Counted from the first letter of the stretch, positions 31,598 through 41,715 are shown. The stretch is DNA of 64,000 nucleotides from Pseudomonas cichorii (GCF_003700275.1 NZ_RBRE01000084.1:1-64000), one strand, 5' to 3'. The notes: a model not told the origin generated them from the letters alone. Numbers and translations are program-made.

Positions 31598-33803
31598 ACT
31601 CCTCTGCCAGCGAGGGCTGGGGATGGTTTTGCGGCAATCTTCTTTCCCGGTGCAGCAAGGCCTCGAACTCACTGATCTTCACCGGTTCACTGAACAGATA
31701 GCCTTGATAGGTGTGGCAATCCAGTTGTTCGAGGAATGCCAGTTGCTCCACGGTCTCCACGCCTTCGGCAATCACATTCAGGTTGAGACTCTGGGCCATG
31801 GCCACGATGGCACGAATGATCTCGGCATCGTTGGGGTCGGTAGTGGCATCGTGTACGAACGACTGGTCGATCTTCAGCACATCCACCGGCAGGCGCTTGA
31901 GATAGGTCAGCGATGAATAACCGGTGCCGAAGTCATCCATGGCAAAGCTGACACCGATCTTTTTCAGGCGCAGCATCTTGGCGATGGTGTCGTCCAGGTT
32001 CTGGATGACAATGCCTTCGGTGATTTCCAGTTTGAGCATGGTGGCTGGCAGGCGATAGCGCTTGAGGCAGCTTTCCACCTGTTCGACAAAGTCGGTCTGG
32101 CGGAACTGCCGCGGGCTGATATTGACCCCCAGCAGAAATTCATTGAGCGGAATCAGCCCTTGCTGCAAGAGCTGGCCGCCGACCTTGCAGCCTTCTTCCA
32201 GCGCCCAGCCGCCCACTTCCAGGATCATCCCGCTTTCTTCGAGTATGTGAATGAACTGGGTCGGTGCCAGCAGGCCGTAATCGGAATGCTGCCAGCGCAG
32301 TAAGGCTTCGGCGCCAATGATCTTGCCGCTCAGGGTGTTGACCTGCGCCTGGTAGTACAGATGCAGCTCGTTGCGGGTCAGCGCCATGCGCAGGTCGTTT
32401 TCCATGCGCAGGCGCTGGCTGGCGGCTTTCTGCATGGAACGATGGAAAAGCTGTGCGGCATTGCGCCCCGAGTCCTTGGCGCGGTACAGCGCAATATCGG
32501 CGCGCTTGAGGATGTCGGCGGGGTTCGAGCCATGATCGGGAATCAACGCGATACCGATGCTGGGCGTCACTTGTAGCCGTTGCCGGTCAATGAACATGGG
32601 CTCGGCCAGCAGCTTGCGCAGGTTATTGGCCAGTTCCTGGACCTGAGTGGCGACTTCATGCCGGGTACCTTGCAGGTCGCCGACCAGCACCACGAATTCA
32701 TCGCCTCCCAGGCGGGCGACGGTGTCTTCCAGGCGTACGCTGGCTTCCAGGCGGGCGGTGACGATGGTCAGCACGCAGTCGCCCATCGGATGGCCCAGCG
32801 AATCGTTGATGTGCTTGAAGTGGTCCAGATCCAGAAACAGCAGGGCGCCGCGCAGGTTGTCCTGCTTGAGCTGAACGAGCTGCTGGCTGAGCCTTTCCAT
32901 GAGCATGGCGCGGTTGGGCAGGTTGGTCAGCGGGTCGTGATAGGCCAGATGCTGGACCTGTGCCTGGGCGTGTTTCAGCTGGCTGATGTCGCGTGCGGTC
33001 ACCAGCAGGCAGGCGGTTGCATCCAGGGTGATGCATTCGGCCGAGACATCGAGCACCAGAGGGGTGCCATTCTTGTGGCGCCCGTTCATTTCCATATGAT
33101 GGATCTGGCCAGCATCGCGCAGTTGCTCGACCAGTTGCTGGAGTTGGTCCGGCTCGACCCAGAGCCCGGCTTCATAGGCCGTGCGGCCCAGGACTTCCTG
33201 GCTGGTGAAGCCGGTGAGTCGACAGAAGCCGTCATTGACCTCTACATAACGACCTGATTCCAGCTCGGTGATGGTGATCGAGTCGGGACTTGAGTGAAAG
33301 GCCTTGGCGAATTTCTCCTCGCTAGCCAATAGCGCCGAGCGGGCATGCTGTTGAGTGATGTCCAGCAACGTGCCGGACAGTTTCAAGGGTGCGCCATTGT
33401 CATCCCGGTACAGTCGGGCGCGGCCTTCCAGCAGGCGCGGAGCGCCATTTTTCAGTTGCAGCCGGTAAGTGATGTTGAAGCTGTCGTGCTGGCTGTCGAG
33501 CATGGCCTGATAGGCCTGACGCATGCGGTTGCGTTCCTCGACCGGCACGTCAGTGAAAAAGATGTGCAAGGTGTCACGGAAGGGCTCGGCCTGCATCCCG
33601 TGCAGTTGGGCGGCCTGGGCCGAGGCATGCAGTATGTCGCTGGGAATATGCCAGTCCCAGGTGCCCATCTGTGCCGAGCCCAGCGCCAGCTCCAGACGGT
33701 CGCGCAGTTCTTTGAGGGTTTGATCCGCACTGAGGTGCGTCAGGTCCGAGGCAGATGCCTGACCGGCTAACAACGGAGAAGAGCTATCTGCTGGGATGGG
33801 CAT
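31596..33803 (-). CDS. PAS-PAS-GGDEF-EAL cyclic-di-GMP signalling protein
   Basis: The 735-residue product has two PAS sensor domains (about residues 35-155 and 160-285), a GGDEF domain (about 290-455) and an EAL domain (about 470-720). It has no membrane segment. The cyclase motif GGDEF is intact, and RLED five residues earlier is an allosteric product-binding I-site. The phosphodiesterase side is also intact: EALLRW, ITEG, DDFGTGYSSL, KIDQSFV, and AEGVE. Both activities are therefore possible; tandem proteins like this often work mainly as phosphodiesterases. ATG at 33803 has no strong ribosome site. Confidence 0.92.
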   Translation of the reverse strand: MPIPADSSSPLLAGQASASDLTHLSADQTLKELRDRLELALGSAQMGTWDWHIPSDILHASAQAAQLHGMQAEPFRDTLHIFFTDVPVEERNRMRQAYQAMLDSQHDSFNITYRLQLKNGAPRLLEGRARLYRDDNGAPLKLSGTLLDITQQHARSALLASEEKFAKAFHSSPDSITITELESGRYVEVNDGFCRLTGFTSQEVLGRTAYEAGLWVEPDQLQQLVEQLRDAGQIHHMEMNGRHKNGTPLVLDVSAECITLDATACLLVTARDISQLKHAQAQVQHLAYHDPLTNLPNRAMLMERLSQQLVQLKQDNLRGALLFLDLDHFKHINDSLGHPMGDCVLTIVTARLEASVRLEDTVARLGGDEFVVLVGDLQGTRHEVATQVQELANNLRKLLAEPMFIDRQRLQVTPSIGIALIPDHGSNPADILKRADIALYRAKDSGRNAAQLFHRSMQKAASQRLRMENDLRMALTRNELHLYYQAQVNTLSGKIIGAEALLRWQHSDYGLLAPTQFIHILEESGMILEVGGWALEEGCKVGGQLLQQGLIPLNEFLLGVNISPRQFRQTDFVEQVESCLKRYRLPATMLKLEITEGIVIQNLDDTIAKMLRLKKIGVSFAMDDFGTGYSSLTYLKRLPVDVLKIDQSFVHDATTDPNDAEIIRAIVAMAQSLNLNVIAEGVETVEQLAFLEQLDCHTYQGYLFSEPVKISEFEALLHRERRLPQNHPQPSLAEE

Positions 33804-33919
33804 TTGATCACGAGCCTTTAATGTATAAAGCCACTAAAACGATCGATTTACAGCATGCAACCCGTATATCAGGGTTCTGTTGTTCTGTCTCGGAAATAAA
33901 CACTCGACCCGACATCCTG

Positions 33920-34789
33920 TCAGGCCTGGGCATCCAGCAGCGCCATGAACGCCCTGGCGGCATTCGACAGCGTGCGCTCGGTGTGCAGGATGTAGCCTAG
34001 CTGGCGATTGAGTTGCACGCCCGGTAATGGAATCCGTGCGACCTGTTCATCGAGCATGGTGCGCGGCAATACGCTCCAGGCCAGGCCGATGGAAACCATC
34101 ATTTTTATGGTTTCCATATAGTTGGTGCTCATGGCGATATTGGGTTTGAGGCCCTGAGCCTCGCACAGGCCGCTGACGATGTGGTGGGTAAAGGTGTTGC
34201 CGCCGGGAAATACCGCCGGGTAGAGCACAATGTCTTCGAGTTTCATCGGCCCGCTGTTGGTCAGTGGGTGTTCGGGGGCCGCGACGAAGTCCAGCGGGTC
34301 GTCCCAGACCGGCACGGCGCGCACCAGTGCATGTGGCTGGGGCGCGAGGGTGATGACCGCCAGTTCGGCGCGGCCATGCAGGATTTCCTCGTAAGCCACT
34401 TCCGAATCCAGAAACTGGATGTCCAGAGCCACTTGCGGATAGGCGCGGGTGAACTCTCTCAATACAGGTGGCAAGCGGTGCAGGCCGATGTGGTGACTGG
34501 TGGCCAGGGTCAGGCGACCGCTGACTTCGCCGGTGAGGTTGGTCAGCGCTCGGCGGGTGTCATCCAGCACATTGAGAATCTGATAGGCGCGGGGCAAAAG
34601 TGCGCGGCCGGCTTCGGTCAGACTGACTTCGCGGCCCAGCCGATCAAACAGCCGGACGTTCAATTGCTGCTCAAGACCGGCAATGCGTTTGCTGATCGCG
34701 GGCTGGGTCAGGTGCAGATGTTCGCCTGCCCCCGAGAAGCTGCCGGTTTCGGCAATGGCGATAAAAGCGTTGAGGTTGGCAAGATCCAT
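33920..34789 (-). CDS. LysR-family regulator divergent from leuC
   Basis: The product is 289 residues. An N-terminal winged helix (MDLANLNAFIAIAETGSFSGAGEHLHLTQ, AISKRIAGLEQQL) is followed by a periplasmic-binding-like effector domain. A start at 34819 is possible, but MDLANLN at 34789 matches the usual LysR beginning. It stands back to back with leuC, a place where LysR genes usually control the divergent operon. I recall the same neighbour pair in P. aeruginosa; the effector is unknown. Confidence 0.9.
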   Translation of the reverse strand: MDLANLNAFIAIAETGSFSGAGEHLHLTQPAISKRIAGLEQQLNVRLFDRLGREVSLTEAGRALLPRAYQILNVLDDTRRALTNLTGEVSGRLTLATSHHIGLHRLPPVLREFTRAYPQVALDIQFLDSEVAYEEILHGRAELAVITLAPQPHALVRAVPVWDDPLDFVAAPEHPLTNSGPMKLEDIVLYPAVFPGGNTFTHHIVSGLCEAQGLKPNIAMSTNYMETIKMMVSIGLAWSVLPRTMLDEQVARIPLPGVQLNRQLGYILHTERTLSNAARAFMALLDAQA

Positions 34790-34806
34790 GGTCGGATTCC
34801 AGTTGG

Positions 34807-34829
34807 TTATCCAAAGCATAAAAATTATG
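34807..34829. promoter_or_regulatory. Candidate LysR operator between the regulator and leuC
   Basis: TTAT-N7-ATAA (34807-34821, containing T-N11-A) overlaps CATAA-AAA-TTATG (34817-34829). These AT-rich dyads stand out in GC-rich DNA and abut the leuC promoter. Confidence 0.5.
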
Positions 34830-34832
34830 AAT

Positions 34833-34861
34833 TTGAGTTATTTAAGCATATTCCATAGCAT
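34833..34861 (+). promoter_or_regulatory. Probable leuC promoter
   Basis: TTGAGT, 17 nt, TAGCAT, about 75 nt upstream of leuC and directly downstream of the dyads. Confidence 0.45.
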
Positions 34862-34936
34862 TGACCGCACAAGCCAAGGGGTCATCGATGTCCGATTGCC
34901 CAAGGCATAGAAAAAGCTGATGAGGAAGTACGTCCG

Positions 34937-36361
34937 ATGGCCGGCAAAACGCTCTACGACAAGCTCTGGGATTCGCATTTGGTCAAACAGCGCGACGATG
35001 GCTCTGCGCTGATCTACATCGACCGCCATATCATTCACGAAGTGACCTCGCCCCAGGCCTTTGAAGGCTTGCGTCTGGCCGGGCGCAAACCGTGGCGCAT
35101 CGATTCGATCATTGCGACCCCGGACCACAACGTGCCGACCACCCCGGAACGCAAGGGCGGGATCGAGGCCATCGCAGACCAGGTTTCGCGCCTGCAGGTC
35201 CAGACCCTGGATGACAACTGCGACGAATATGGCATCACCGAATTCAAGATGAACGACCCGCGTCAGGGCATCGTTCACGTGGTCGGCCCGGAGCAGGGCG
35301 CAACCTTGCCGGGCATGAGCGTGGTCTGCGGCGACTCGCACACCTCGACCCACGGTGCATTTGGTGCGCTGGCCCACGGTATCGGCACTTCCGAGGTCGA
35401 GCACGTGCTGGCGACCCAGTGTCTGGTCGCCAAGAAAATGAAGAACATGCTGGTGTCGGTCGAAGGCCAGTTGCCATTTGGCGTGACGGCCAAGGACATC
35501 GTTCTGGCGGTGATCGGCAAGATCGGCACGGCTGGCGGTAACGGCTACGCCATCGAATTCGCCGGCAGCGCGATTCGCGACCTGTCCGTCGAAGGCCGCA
35601 TGACCATCTGCAACATGTCCATCGAAGCGGGCGCTCGGGTCGGCATGGTGGCCACCGACGAAAAGACCGTCGAGTACGTCAAGGGCCGTCCGTTCTCGCC
35701 ACAAGGCGCAGAGTGGGATCTGGCTGTCGAGGCCTGGAAGGATCTGGTTTCCGATGCCGACGCGGTGTTCGACAGCGTGGTCGAGCTGGATGCAGCGCAG
35801 ATCAAGCCGCAGGTCAGTTGGGGCACTTCGCCTGAAATGGTCCTGGCCGTCGATCAGAACGTGCCTGATCCGGCTCAGGAAGCCGATCTGGTCAAGCGTG
35901 GCTCCATCGAGCGCGCCTTGAAGTACATGGGCCTGAAAGCCAATCAGCCGATCACCGATATCCAGCTGGATCGCGTGTTCATCGGTTCCTGCACCAACTC
36001 GCGCATCGAAGACTTGCGCGCCGCTGCGGACGTAGCAAAGGGCCGCAAGGTTGCCGCGACCGTCAAGCAGGCGATCGTGGTGCCGGGTTCAGGCCTGATC
36101 AAGGAACAGGCCGAGCTGGAAGGTCTGGACAAGATCTTCATCGAAGCCGGTTTTGAATGGCGTGAGCCGGGCTGTTCGATGTGCCTGGCGATGAACCCGG
36201 ATCGCCTGGGTTCCGGCGAGCATTGCGCTTCTACCTCGAACCGTAACTTCGAGGGTCGTCAAGGCGCCGGTGGTCGTACTCACCTGGTCAGCCCGGCGAT
36301 GGCGGCAGCGGCAGCGGTCAATGGCCGTTTCATCGATGTCCGTGACTTGATCCAGCACTAA
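34937..36361 (+). CDS. leuC: 3-isopropylmalate dehydratase large subunit
   Basis: The 474-residue iron-sulfur subunit of isopropylmalate isomerase, second step of leucine synthesis. Iron-sulfur Cys are visible in GSCTNSRIEDL and in EPGCSMCLAMN. The family patterns GDSHTSTHGAFGALAHGIGTSEVEHV and SNRNFEGRQG are complete. ATG follows GAGGAAG. It overlaps nothing and leads the operon leuC-leuD-methyltransferase-leuB-asd, with leuD 10 nt downstream. Confidence 0.97.
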   Translation: MAGKTLYDKLWDSHLVKQRDDGSALIYIDRHIIHEVTSPQAFEGLRLAGRKPWRIDSIIATPDHNVPTTPERKGGIEAIADQVSRLQVQTLDDNCDEYGITEFKMNDPRQGIVHVVGPEQGATLPGMSVVCGDSHTSTHGAFGALAHGIGTSEVEHVLATQCLVAKKMKNMLVSVEGQLPFGVTAKDIVLAVIGKIGTAGGNGYAIEFAGSAIRDLSVEGRMTICNMSIEAGARVGMVATDEKTVEYVKGRPFSPQGAEWDLAVEAWKDLVSDADAVFDSVVELDAAQIKPQVSWGTSPEMVLAVDQNVPDPAQEADLVKRGSIERALKYMGLKANQPITDIQLDRVFIGSCTNSRIEDLRAAADVAKGRKVAATVKQAIVVPGSGLIKEQAELEGLDKIFIEAGFEWREPGCSMCLAMNPDRLGSGEHCASTSNRNFEGRQGAGGRTHLVSPAMAAAAAVNGRFIDVRDLIQH

Positions 36362-36371
36362 GGAGCCCAGC

Positions 36372-37013
36372 ATGAAAGCGTTTACCCAGCACAACGGCCT
36401 TGTCGCTCCTCTGGATCGTGCCAACGTCGACACCGACCAGATCATTCCCAAGCAGTTTCTCAAGTCGATCAAGCGCACGGGTTTTGGCCCGAACCTGTTC
36501 GATGAGTGGCGTTACCTGGATGTGGGCCAGCCTTATCAGGACAACTCCAAGCGTCCGCTGAACACCGACTTCGTGCTCAACCATGAGCGTTATCAAGGTG
36601 CCAGCGTGCTGTTGGCCCGTGAGAACTTCGGTTGCGGTTCGAGCCGCGAGCACGCGCCATGGGCGCTGGAAGAGTATGGCTTCTGCGCGATCATCGCCCC
36701 GAGCTATGCCGATATCTTCTTCAACAACAGCTTCAAGAACGGCCTGCTGCCGATCATTCTGGCCGAAGATGAAGTCGATCAACTGTTCAAGCAGGTTGAA
36801 GCAAACCCTGGCTACCAGTTGAGCATCGATTTGCAGGCGCAGACCGTGACCCGTCCCGACGGCAAGGTCCTGAGCTTCGAGATCGACGCATTTCGCAAGC
36901 ACTGCCTGCTCAACGGTCTGGACGATATCGGCCTGACCCTGGTGGACAGCGATGCCATCGCCGCCTTCGAGAGCAAGCACCGCGCCAGCCAGCCGTGGTT
37001 GTTCCGCGGCTGA
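36372..37013 (+). CDS. leuD: 3-isopropylmalate dehydratase small subunit
   Basis: The 213-residue swivel subunit that completes LeuC. Typical stretches are NVDTDQIIPKQFLK, NFGCGSSREHAPWAL and SFKNGLLPI. ATG follows AAGGAG. It is translated directly after leuC, and a REP element follows before the next gene. Confidence 0.97.
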   Translation: MKAFTQHNGLVAPLDRANVDTDQIIPKQFLKSIKRTGFGPNLFDEWRYLDVGQPYQDNSKRPLNTDFVLNHERYQGASVLLARENFGCGSSREHAPWALEEYGFCAIIAPSYADIFFNNSFKNGLLPIILAEDEVDQLFKQVEANPGYQLSIDLQAQTVTRPDGKVLSFEIDAFRKHCLLNGLDDIGLTLVDSDAIAAFESKHRASQPWLFRG

Positions 37014-37024
37014 TCCGGACACAG

Positions 37025-37073
37025 GATGAATTCGCTCCCACACAGGCTGTGCGGGAACGAATTCATTCGCGAA
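37025..37073. repeat. REP palindrome pair inside the leu operon
   Basis: GAATTCGCTCCCACACAG and the inverted partner CTGTGCGGGAACGAATTC, extended by ATTCGCGAA, lie between leuD and the methyltransferase gene. The pair can form a hairpin of about 40 nt and may protect the leuCD mRNA end or dampen downstream expression. Confidence 0.75.
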
Positions 37074-37097
37074 CAACCTGCCAGGCAAGGAAACGAC

Positions 37098-37862
37098 ATG
37101 ACAAGCTCTGCCCACACTCAAGTCGTACAACGCCAGTTCGGTGAACAAGCTGCCGCCTATCTGAACAGCGCAGTACATGCGCAAGGCGTCGAGTTCGCGC
37201 TATTGCAGGCCGAAGTGGCCGGGCATGGCGATGCCCGTGTACTGGATCTGGGCTGTGGCGCGGGGCATGTAAGTTTCAGTGTCGCCCAGGCGGTTGGCGA
37301 AGTGGTAGCTTACGACCTCTCGCAGCAGATGCTGGATGTGGTAAACGCCGCGGCTTCCGAAAGAAATCTGGGCAACATCCGTACTGTCCGGGGCGCCGCC
37401 GAGCGCCTGCCGTTCGGGGATGGCGAGTTCGACTTCGTGTTCAGTCGCTACTCGGCTCATCACTGGAGCGATCTGGCGCTGGCCCTGCGCGAAGTGCGCC
37501 GGGTTCTGAAACCGGGTGGTGTGGCAGCGTTCATCGATGTGATGTCGCCGGGCAGTCCGTTGCTGGATACGCACCTGCAAACGGTCGAAGTGCTGCGCGA
37601 TACCAGCCATGTGCGCAATTATTCGGCTGCCGAGTGGCTGCATCAGGTCAGCGATGCGGGTTTGTTCACGCGCGGTCACACGCGCCAGCGTTTGCGCCTG
37701 GAATACAGTTCCTGGGTCGAGCGCATGCGTACGCCGCACACGTTGCGTACGGCGATTCGTGAGTTGCAGCAGGCGATGGGGGCCGAGGTTCGCGAGTATT
37801 TCGAGATTGCCGAAGATGGTTCGTTCAGTACCGATGTCCTGGTGCTCTGGGCGCAGCGATAA
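37098..37862 (+). CDS. SAM-dependent methyltransferase in the leu operon
   Basis: The product is a 254-residue class I methyltransferase of the Methyltransf_11/UbiE type. Motif I is VLDLGCGAGHVSF, then the acidic VVAYDLSQQM, and FDFVFSRYSAHHW. ATG at 37098 with AAGGAA 6 nt upstream is preferred; the frame extends to 37026 only because it reads through a REP element. The substrate is unknown. Its place between leuD and leuB is conserved in Pseudomonas as I recall, yet no leucine-pathway step needs a methyltransferase. Confidence 0.88.
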   Translation: MTSSAHTQVVQRQFGEQAAAYLNSAVHAQGVEFALLQAEVAGHGDARVLDLGCGAGHVSFSVAQAVGEVVAYDLSQQMLDVVNAAASERNLGNIRTVRGAAERLPFGDGEFDFVFSRYSAHHWSDLALALREVRRVLKPGGVAAFIDVMSPGSPLLDTHLQTVEVLRDTSHVRNYSAAEWLHQVSDAGLFTRGHTRQRLRLEYSSWVERMRTPHTLRTAIRELQQAMGAEVREYFEIAEDGSFSTDVLVLWAQR

Positions 37863-37931
37863 GTTTTTTGCCGTATCAAGCGTTATATACAGGTGCTGTT
37901 CGAGGCGCCGATGCACAAAATTGAGGATGTT

Positions 37932-39014
<1,083 letters not shown>

Positions 39015-39089
39015 TCTCTCTGGCCCGCTGCCTGCTGTGCATGCCACATGCACGGCAGCGGTCCCACTTTTATTCAAGGTGTAGTTGCG

Positions 39090-40202
39090 ATGAAACGTGT
39101 AGGTCTTATCGGTTGGCGTGGCATGGTCGGTTCCGTGCTCATGCAGCGGATGCGGGAAGAGCAGGACTTCGATCTCATTGAGCCGGTGTTCTTCACTACC
39201 TCCAATGTCGGTGGCCAGGCTCCGTCGGTAGGCAAGGATGTTGCGCCTCTGAAGGATGCCTACAGCATCGACGAACTGAAAACCCTCGACGTGGTTCTGA
39301 CCTGTCAGGGCGGCGACTACACCAACGAGGTGTTCCCCAAGCTGCGCGAAGCGGGCTGGCAGGGCTACTGGATCGATGCGGCTTCCAGCCTGCGCATGCA
39401 GGATGATGCGGTGATCGTGCTGGATCCGGTGAACCGCAAGGTCATCGACCAGCAACTGGACGCTGGCACCAAGAACTACATCGGCGGCAACTGCACCGTC
39501 AGCCTGATGCTGATGGGCCTGGGCGGCCTGTTCGAGGCCGGTCTGGTCGAGTGGATGAACGCCATGACCTATCAGGCGGCTTCCGGTGCCGGCGCGCAGA
39601 ACATGCGTGAGCTGATCAAGCAGATGGGCACTGTGCATTCGTCGGTCGCCGATGACCTGGCCAATCCAGCCAGCGCCATCCTCGACATCGACCGCAAGGT
39701 CGCCGAAGCCATGCGCAGCGATGCCTTCCCGACCGAGAACTTCGGTGTGCCACTGGCTGGCAGCCTGATTCCGTGGATCGACAAGGAATTGCCGAACGGC
39801 CAGAGCCGCGAAGAGTGGAAAGGCCAGGCCGAGACCAACAAGATTCTGGGTCGCTTCAAGAGCCCGATTCCGGTCGACGGCATCTGCGTGCGCATCGGTG
39901 CCATGCGTTGCCACAGCCAGGCACTGACCATCAAGCTGAACAAGGATGTGCCGATTGCCGACATCGAAGGTTTGATCAGCCAGCACAACCCTTGGGTCAA
40001 GCTGGTCCCGAACCACCGCGAAGCCAGCATCCAGGAACTGAGCCCGACTGCCGTAACCGGCACCATGAGCGTTCCGGTTGGCCGTCTGCGCAAGCTGAAC
40101 ATGGGTTCGCAATATCTGGGCGCGTTCACCGTGGGCGACCAGTTGCTGTGGGGGGCGGCCGAGCCGTTGCGCCGCATGCTGCGGATTCTGCTGGAGCGTT
40201 GA
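39090..40202 (+). CDS. asd: Aspartate-semialdehyde dehydrogenase
   Basis: The 370-residue NADPH enzyme makes aspartate semialdehyde for lysine, methionine, threonine and cell-wall diaminopimelate. The nucleotide motif is GWRGMVGSVLM, the active-site Cys is in GGNCTVSLML, and the substrate Arg region is near RIGAMRCHSQ. ATG at 39090 with AAGGTG 8 nt upstream was preferred over an in-frame ATG at 39048. It ends the operon with a strong terminator. Confidence 0.96.
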   Translation: MKRVGLIGWRGMVGSVLMQRMREEQDFDLIEPVFFTTSNVGGQAPSVGKDVAPLKDAYSIDELKTLDVVLTCQGGDYTNEVFPKLREAGWQGYWIDAASSLRMQDDAVIVLDPVNRKVIDQQLDAGTKNYIGGNCTVSLMLMGLGGLFEAGLVEWMNAMTYQAASGAGAQNMRELIKQMGTVHSSVADDLANPASAILDIDRKVAEAMRSDAFPTENFGVPLAGSLIPWIDKELPNGQSREEWKGQAETNKILGRFKSPIPVDGICVRIGAMRCHSQALTIKLNKDVPIADIEGLISQHNPWVKLVPNHREASIQELSPTAVTGTMSVPVGRLRKLNMGSQYLGAFTVGDQLLWGAAEPLRRMLRILLER

Positions 40203-40239
40203 TGCGCTGCCGTCTATATACGCTGTAGTCTATAAAAGG

Positions 40240-40266
40240 AACGCCCCATTTTCGGGGCGTTTTTTT
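40240..40266 (+). terminator. Terminator after asd
   Basis: AACGCCCC/GGGGCGTT hairpin with loop ATTTTC and seven T residues. It marks the border between the conserved leu-asd block and the accessory region. Confidence 0.95.
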
Positions 40267-40277
40267 ATGGGTGCGAT

Positions 40278-41429
40278 TCAGGGCGCGGTCCGGGTTTCGA
40301 CACCGGCAGTGACTCTGCGGCTCCAGACCTTGCCCAGTTCGATGCCTGGCAGCTCGATATAGCGGTAGGTCAGTGTCGAGAGCAGCAATACCGCTGCCAG
40401 GCTGAGTGCAATGAGCAGGTTGTCCAGCAACAGGCTCCGGGTGTGAATGTAGCGGACGGCGACGTCGGAGAACTCGCCGGGGACATCGAGCACCAGTGGC
40501 TGGCCGGTGATCTTGCCGAGCAATAGCAGGCTTGTCGTCACCACGAACAGAACAATGGTGTGGGTCATGTAGATCGAGAAGGACAGCGTGCCGGCCCATC
40601 TGAACGGGCGCGAGCACAGTCCGCGCGAGATCCCGCCTGCCTCGAAGGCAAACAGGCCGATAACCCAGCAGAACAGCAGGCTCAGGGAGATGTTCTGTGA
40701 CGGGCCGCTGTAGGTGATGGCCATATACACCGCCAGCAGGCTCGCGGCTTCCAGCAAGGTTGCCCGGCCCTTGTGCATCTGAAAGGCTTTGCATCGCGCA
40801 TACAGCCGATACGTCATGGTGCCGCTGAAAAAGCATCCCAGGCCGGTCAGAGCGCCCTCGTTGAACAGGTTGCTGTTGAAGTACAGCGCAGCGAAAGCCA
40901 GCAGTGCAATGGCGGCAAATATCTGCCGCGACAGTCCCGGCAACACGGCCGCAATCAGCGCAAAGAGCAGATACAGGTAAAACTCGACGCTGATGCTCCA
41001 CGACGGGAAGTTGAACGACAACTGACTGACACCGGGCCACCAGGATTGCAGCAACAGCAGGTTAGGCAGGATTTCTGCCGCTGACCGGGTACCGGTAAAA
41101 CTCCCCGCCGCAAACTGGATGCCGCGCTGTTCGGCAACCATCTTCAGAAGCTCGAACAACAAGGCTATCAGCAAGGTCGCCAGGTGCAGTGGGTACAGGC
41201 GGCAGATCCGCGCAATCACAAAGCGCTTGAGCTGTGCGGCGCTGCCCAGTCGCTCGGCATAGATGTGATACAGCACAAAGCCGCTGAGCACGAAGAAGAA
41301 ATTCACCAGGTAGTGGGCGTGCCGGAAAAATGCCAGTTCAGTGATGCTTTGCGTGGCATGAAAGTGATGCAGAACCACCGCAAGGGCGCACAGCCCGCGA
41401 AAACTGTCGAGCACGAGAAATCGCTTCAT
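40278..41429 (-). CDS. Acyltransferase-3 family membrane protein
   Basis: The 383-residue product has about ten membrane helices. The OafA/NodX-type start is DSFRGLCALAVVLHHFHA, followed by NFFFVLSGFVLYHIYAER and RICRLYPLHL, which hold the conserved His and Arg of the family. Such proteins move acetyl or other acyl groups onto exported sugars or lipids at the inner membrane; the acceptor is not evident here. It is a lone gene facing away from the dgo operon and ending against the asd terminator. No polysaccharide genes lie near it, which suggests insertion. Confidence 0.88.
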   Translation of the reverse strand: MKRFLVLDSFRGLCALAVVLHHFHATQSITELAFFRHAHYLVNFFFVLSGFVLYHIYAERLGSAAQLKRFVIARICRLYPLHLATLLIALLFELLKMVAEQRGIQFAAGSFTGTRSAAEILPNLLLLQSWWPGVSQLSFNFPSWSISVEFYLYLLFALIAAVLPGLSRQIFAAIALLAFAALYFNSNLFNEGALTGLGCFFSGTMTYRLYARCKAFQMHKGRATLLEAASLLAVYMAITYSGPSQNISLSLLFCWVIGLFAFEAGGISRGLCSRPFRWAGTLSFSIYMTHTIVLFVVTTSLLLLGKITGQPLVLDVPGEFSDVAVRYIHTRSLLLDNLLIALSLAAVLLLSTLTYRYIELPGIELGKVWSRRVTAGVETRTAP

Positions 41430-41614
41430 GGCATGGATTCCCTGAAGAAGATGTAGGGCTGCAAACGGCGCAGAGAGGTAGTTGAAGCGAGGAGGGCGAC
41501 GGCCACGTTACCACCACGGCAAGTCTGGCCGCGCGGGGGCGGTAGCGTTGTCGTGGTTTTTGAGGCGGGTCATTCAACGGTAGCGTATTTCCAGGATGGA
41601 GCACGGATTTAATA

Positions 41615-41633
41615 AATCCCTATATATGGGATT
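41615..41633. promoter_or_regulatory. Inverted repeat upstream of the galactonate operon
   Basis: AATCCC-N7-GGGATT with a TATATAT centre. It stands about 12 nt upstream of the dgoK promoter -35 and is a good candidate operator for the IclR regulator encoded at the end of the operon. Confidence 0.55.
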
Positions 41634-41645
41634 AAAAATTACATA

Positions 41646-41674
41646 TTGAGATTTTCTGGTCGATGGGCTTATAG
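41646..41674 (+). promoter_or_regulatory. Promoter of dgoK operon
   Basis: TTGAGA, 17 nt, TTATAG. It predicts a leader of about 35 nt before dgoK. Confidence 0.6.
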
Positions 41675-41696
41675 TCCGCCTCGCACTCACTTTTAA

Positions 41697-41710
41697 AAAA
41701 ACAACAGGTG
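41697..41710 (+). promoter_or_regulatory. Crc/Hfq-like A-rich motif over the dgoK ribosome site
   Basis: The leader reads AAAAACAACAGGTG. AAAAACAA fits the AANAANAA pattern bound by Hfq with Crc in Pseudomonas, and it abuts the AGGTG ribosome site. A related AACAAGAG overlaps the ribosome site of dgoT (44636-44643). Confidence 0.5.
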
Positions 41711-41715
41711 AAGCG

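Noticed and set aside
34886..34936. A leucine attenuator peptide before leuC
   Set aside because: The short frame beginning ATGTCCGATTGC has no Leu codons and no terminator/antiterminator pair is visible.
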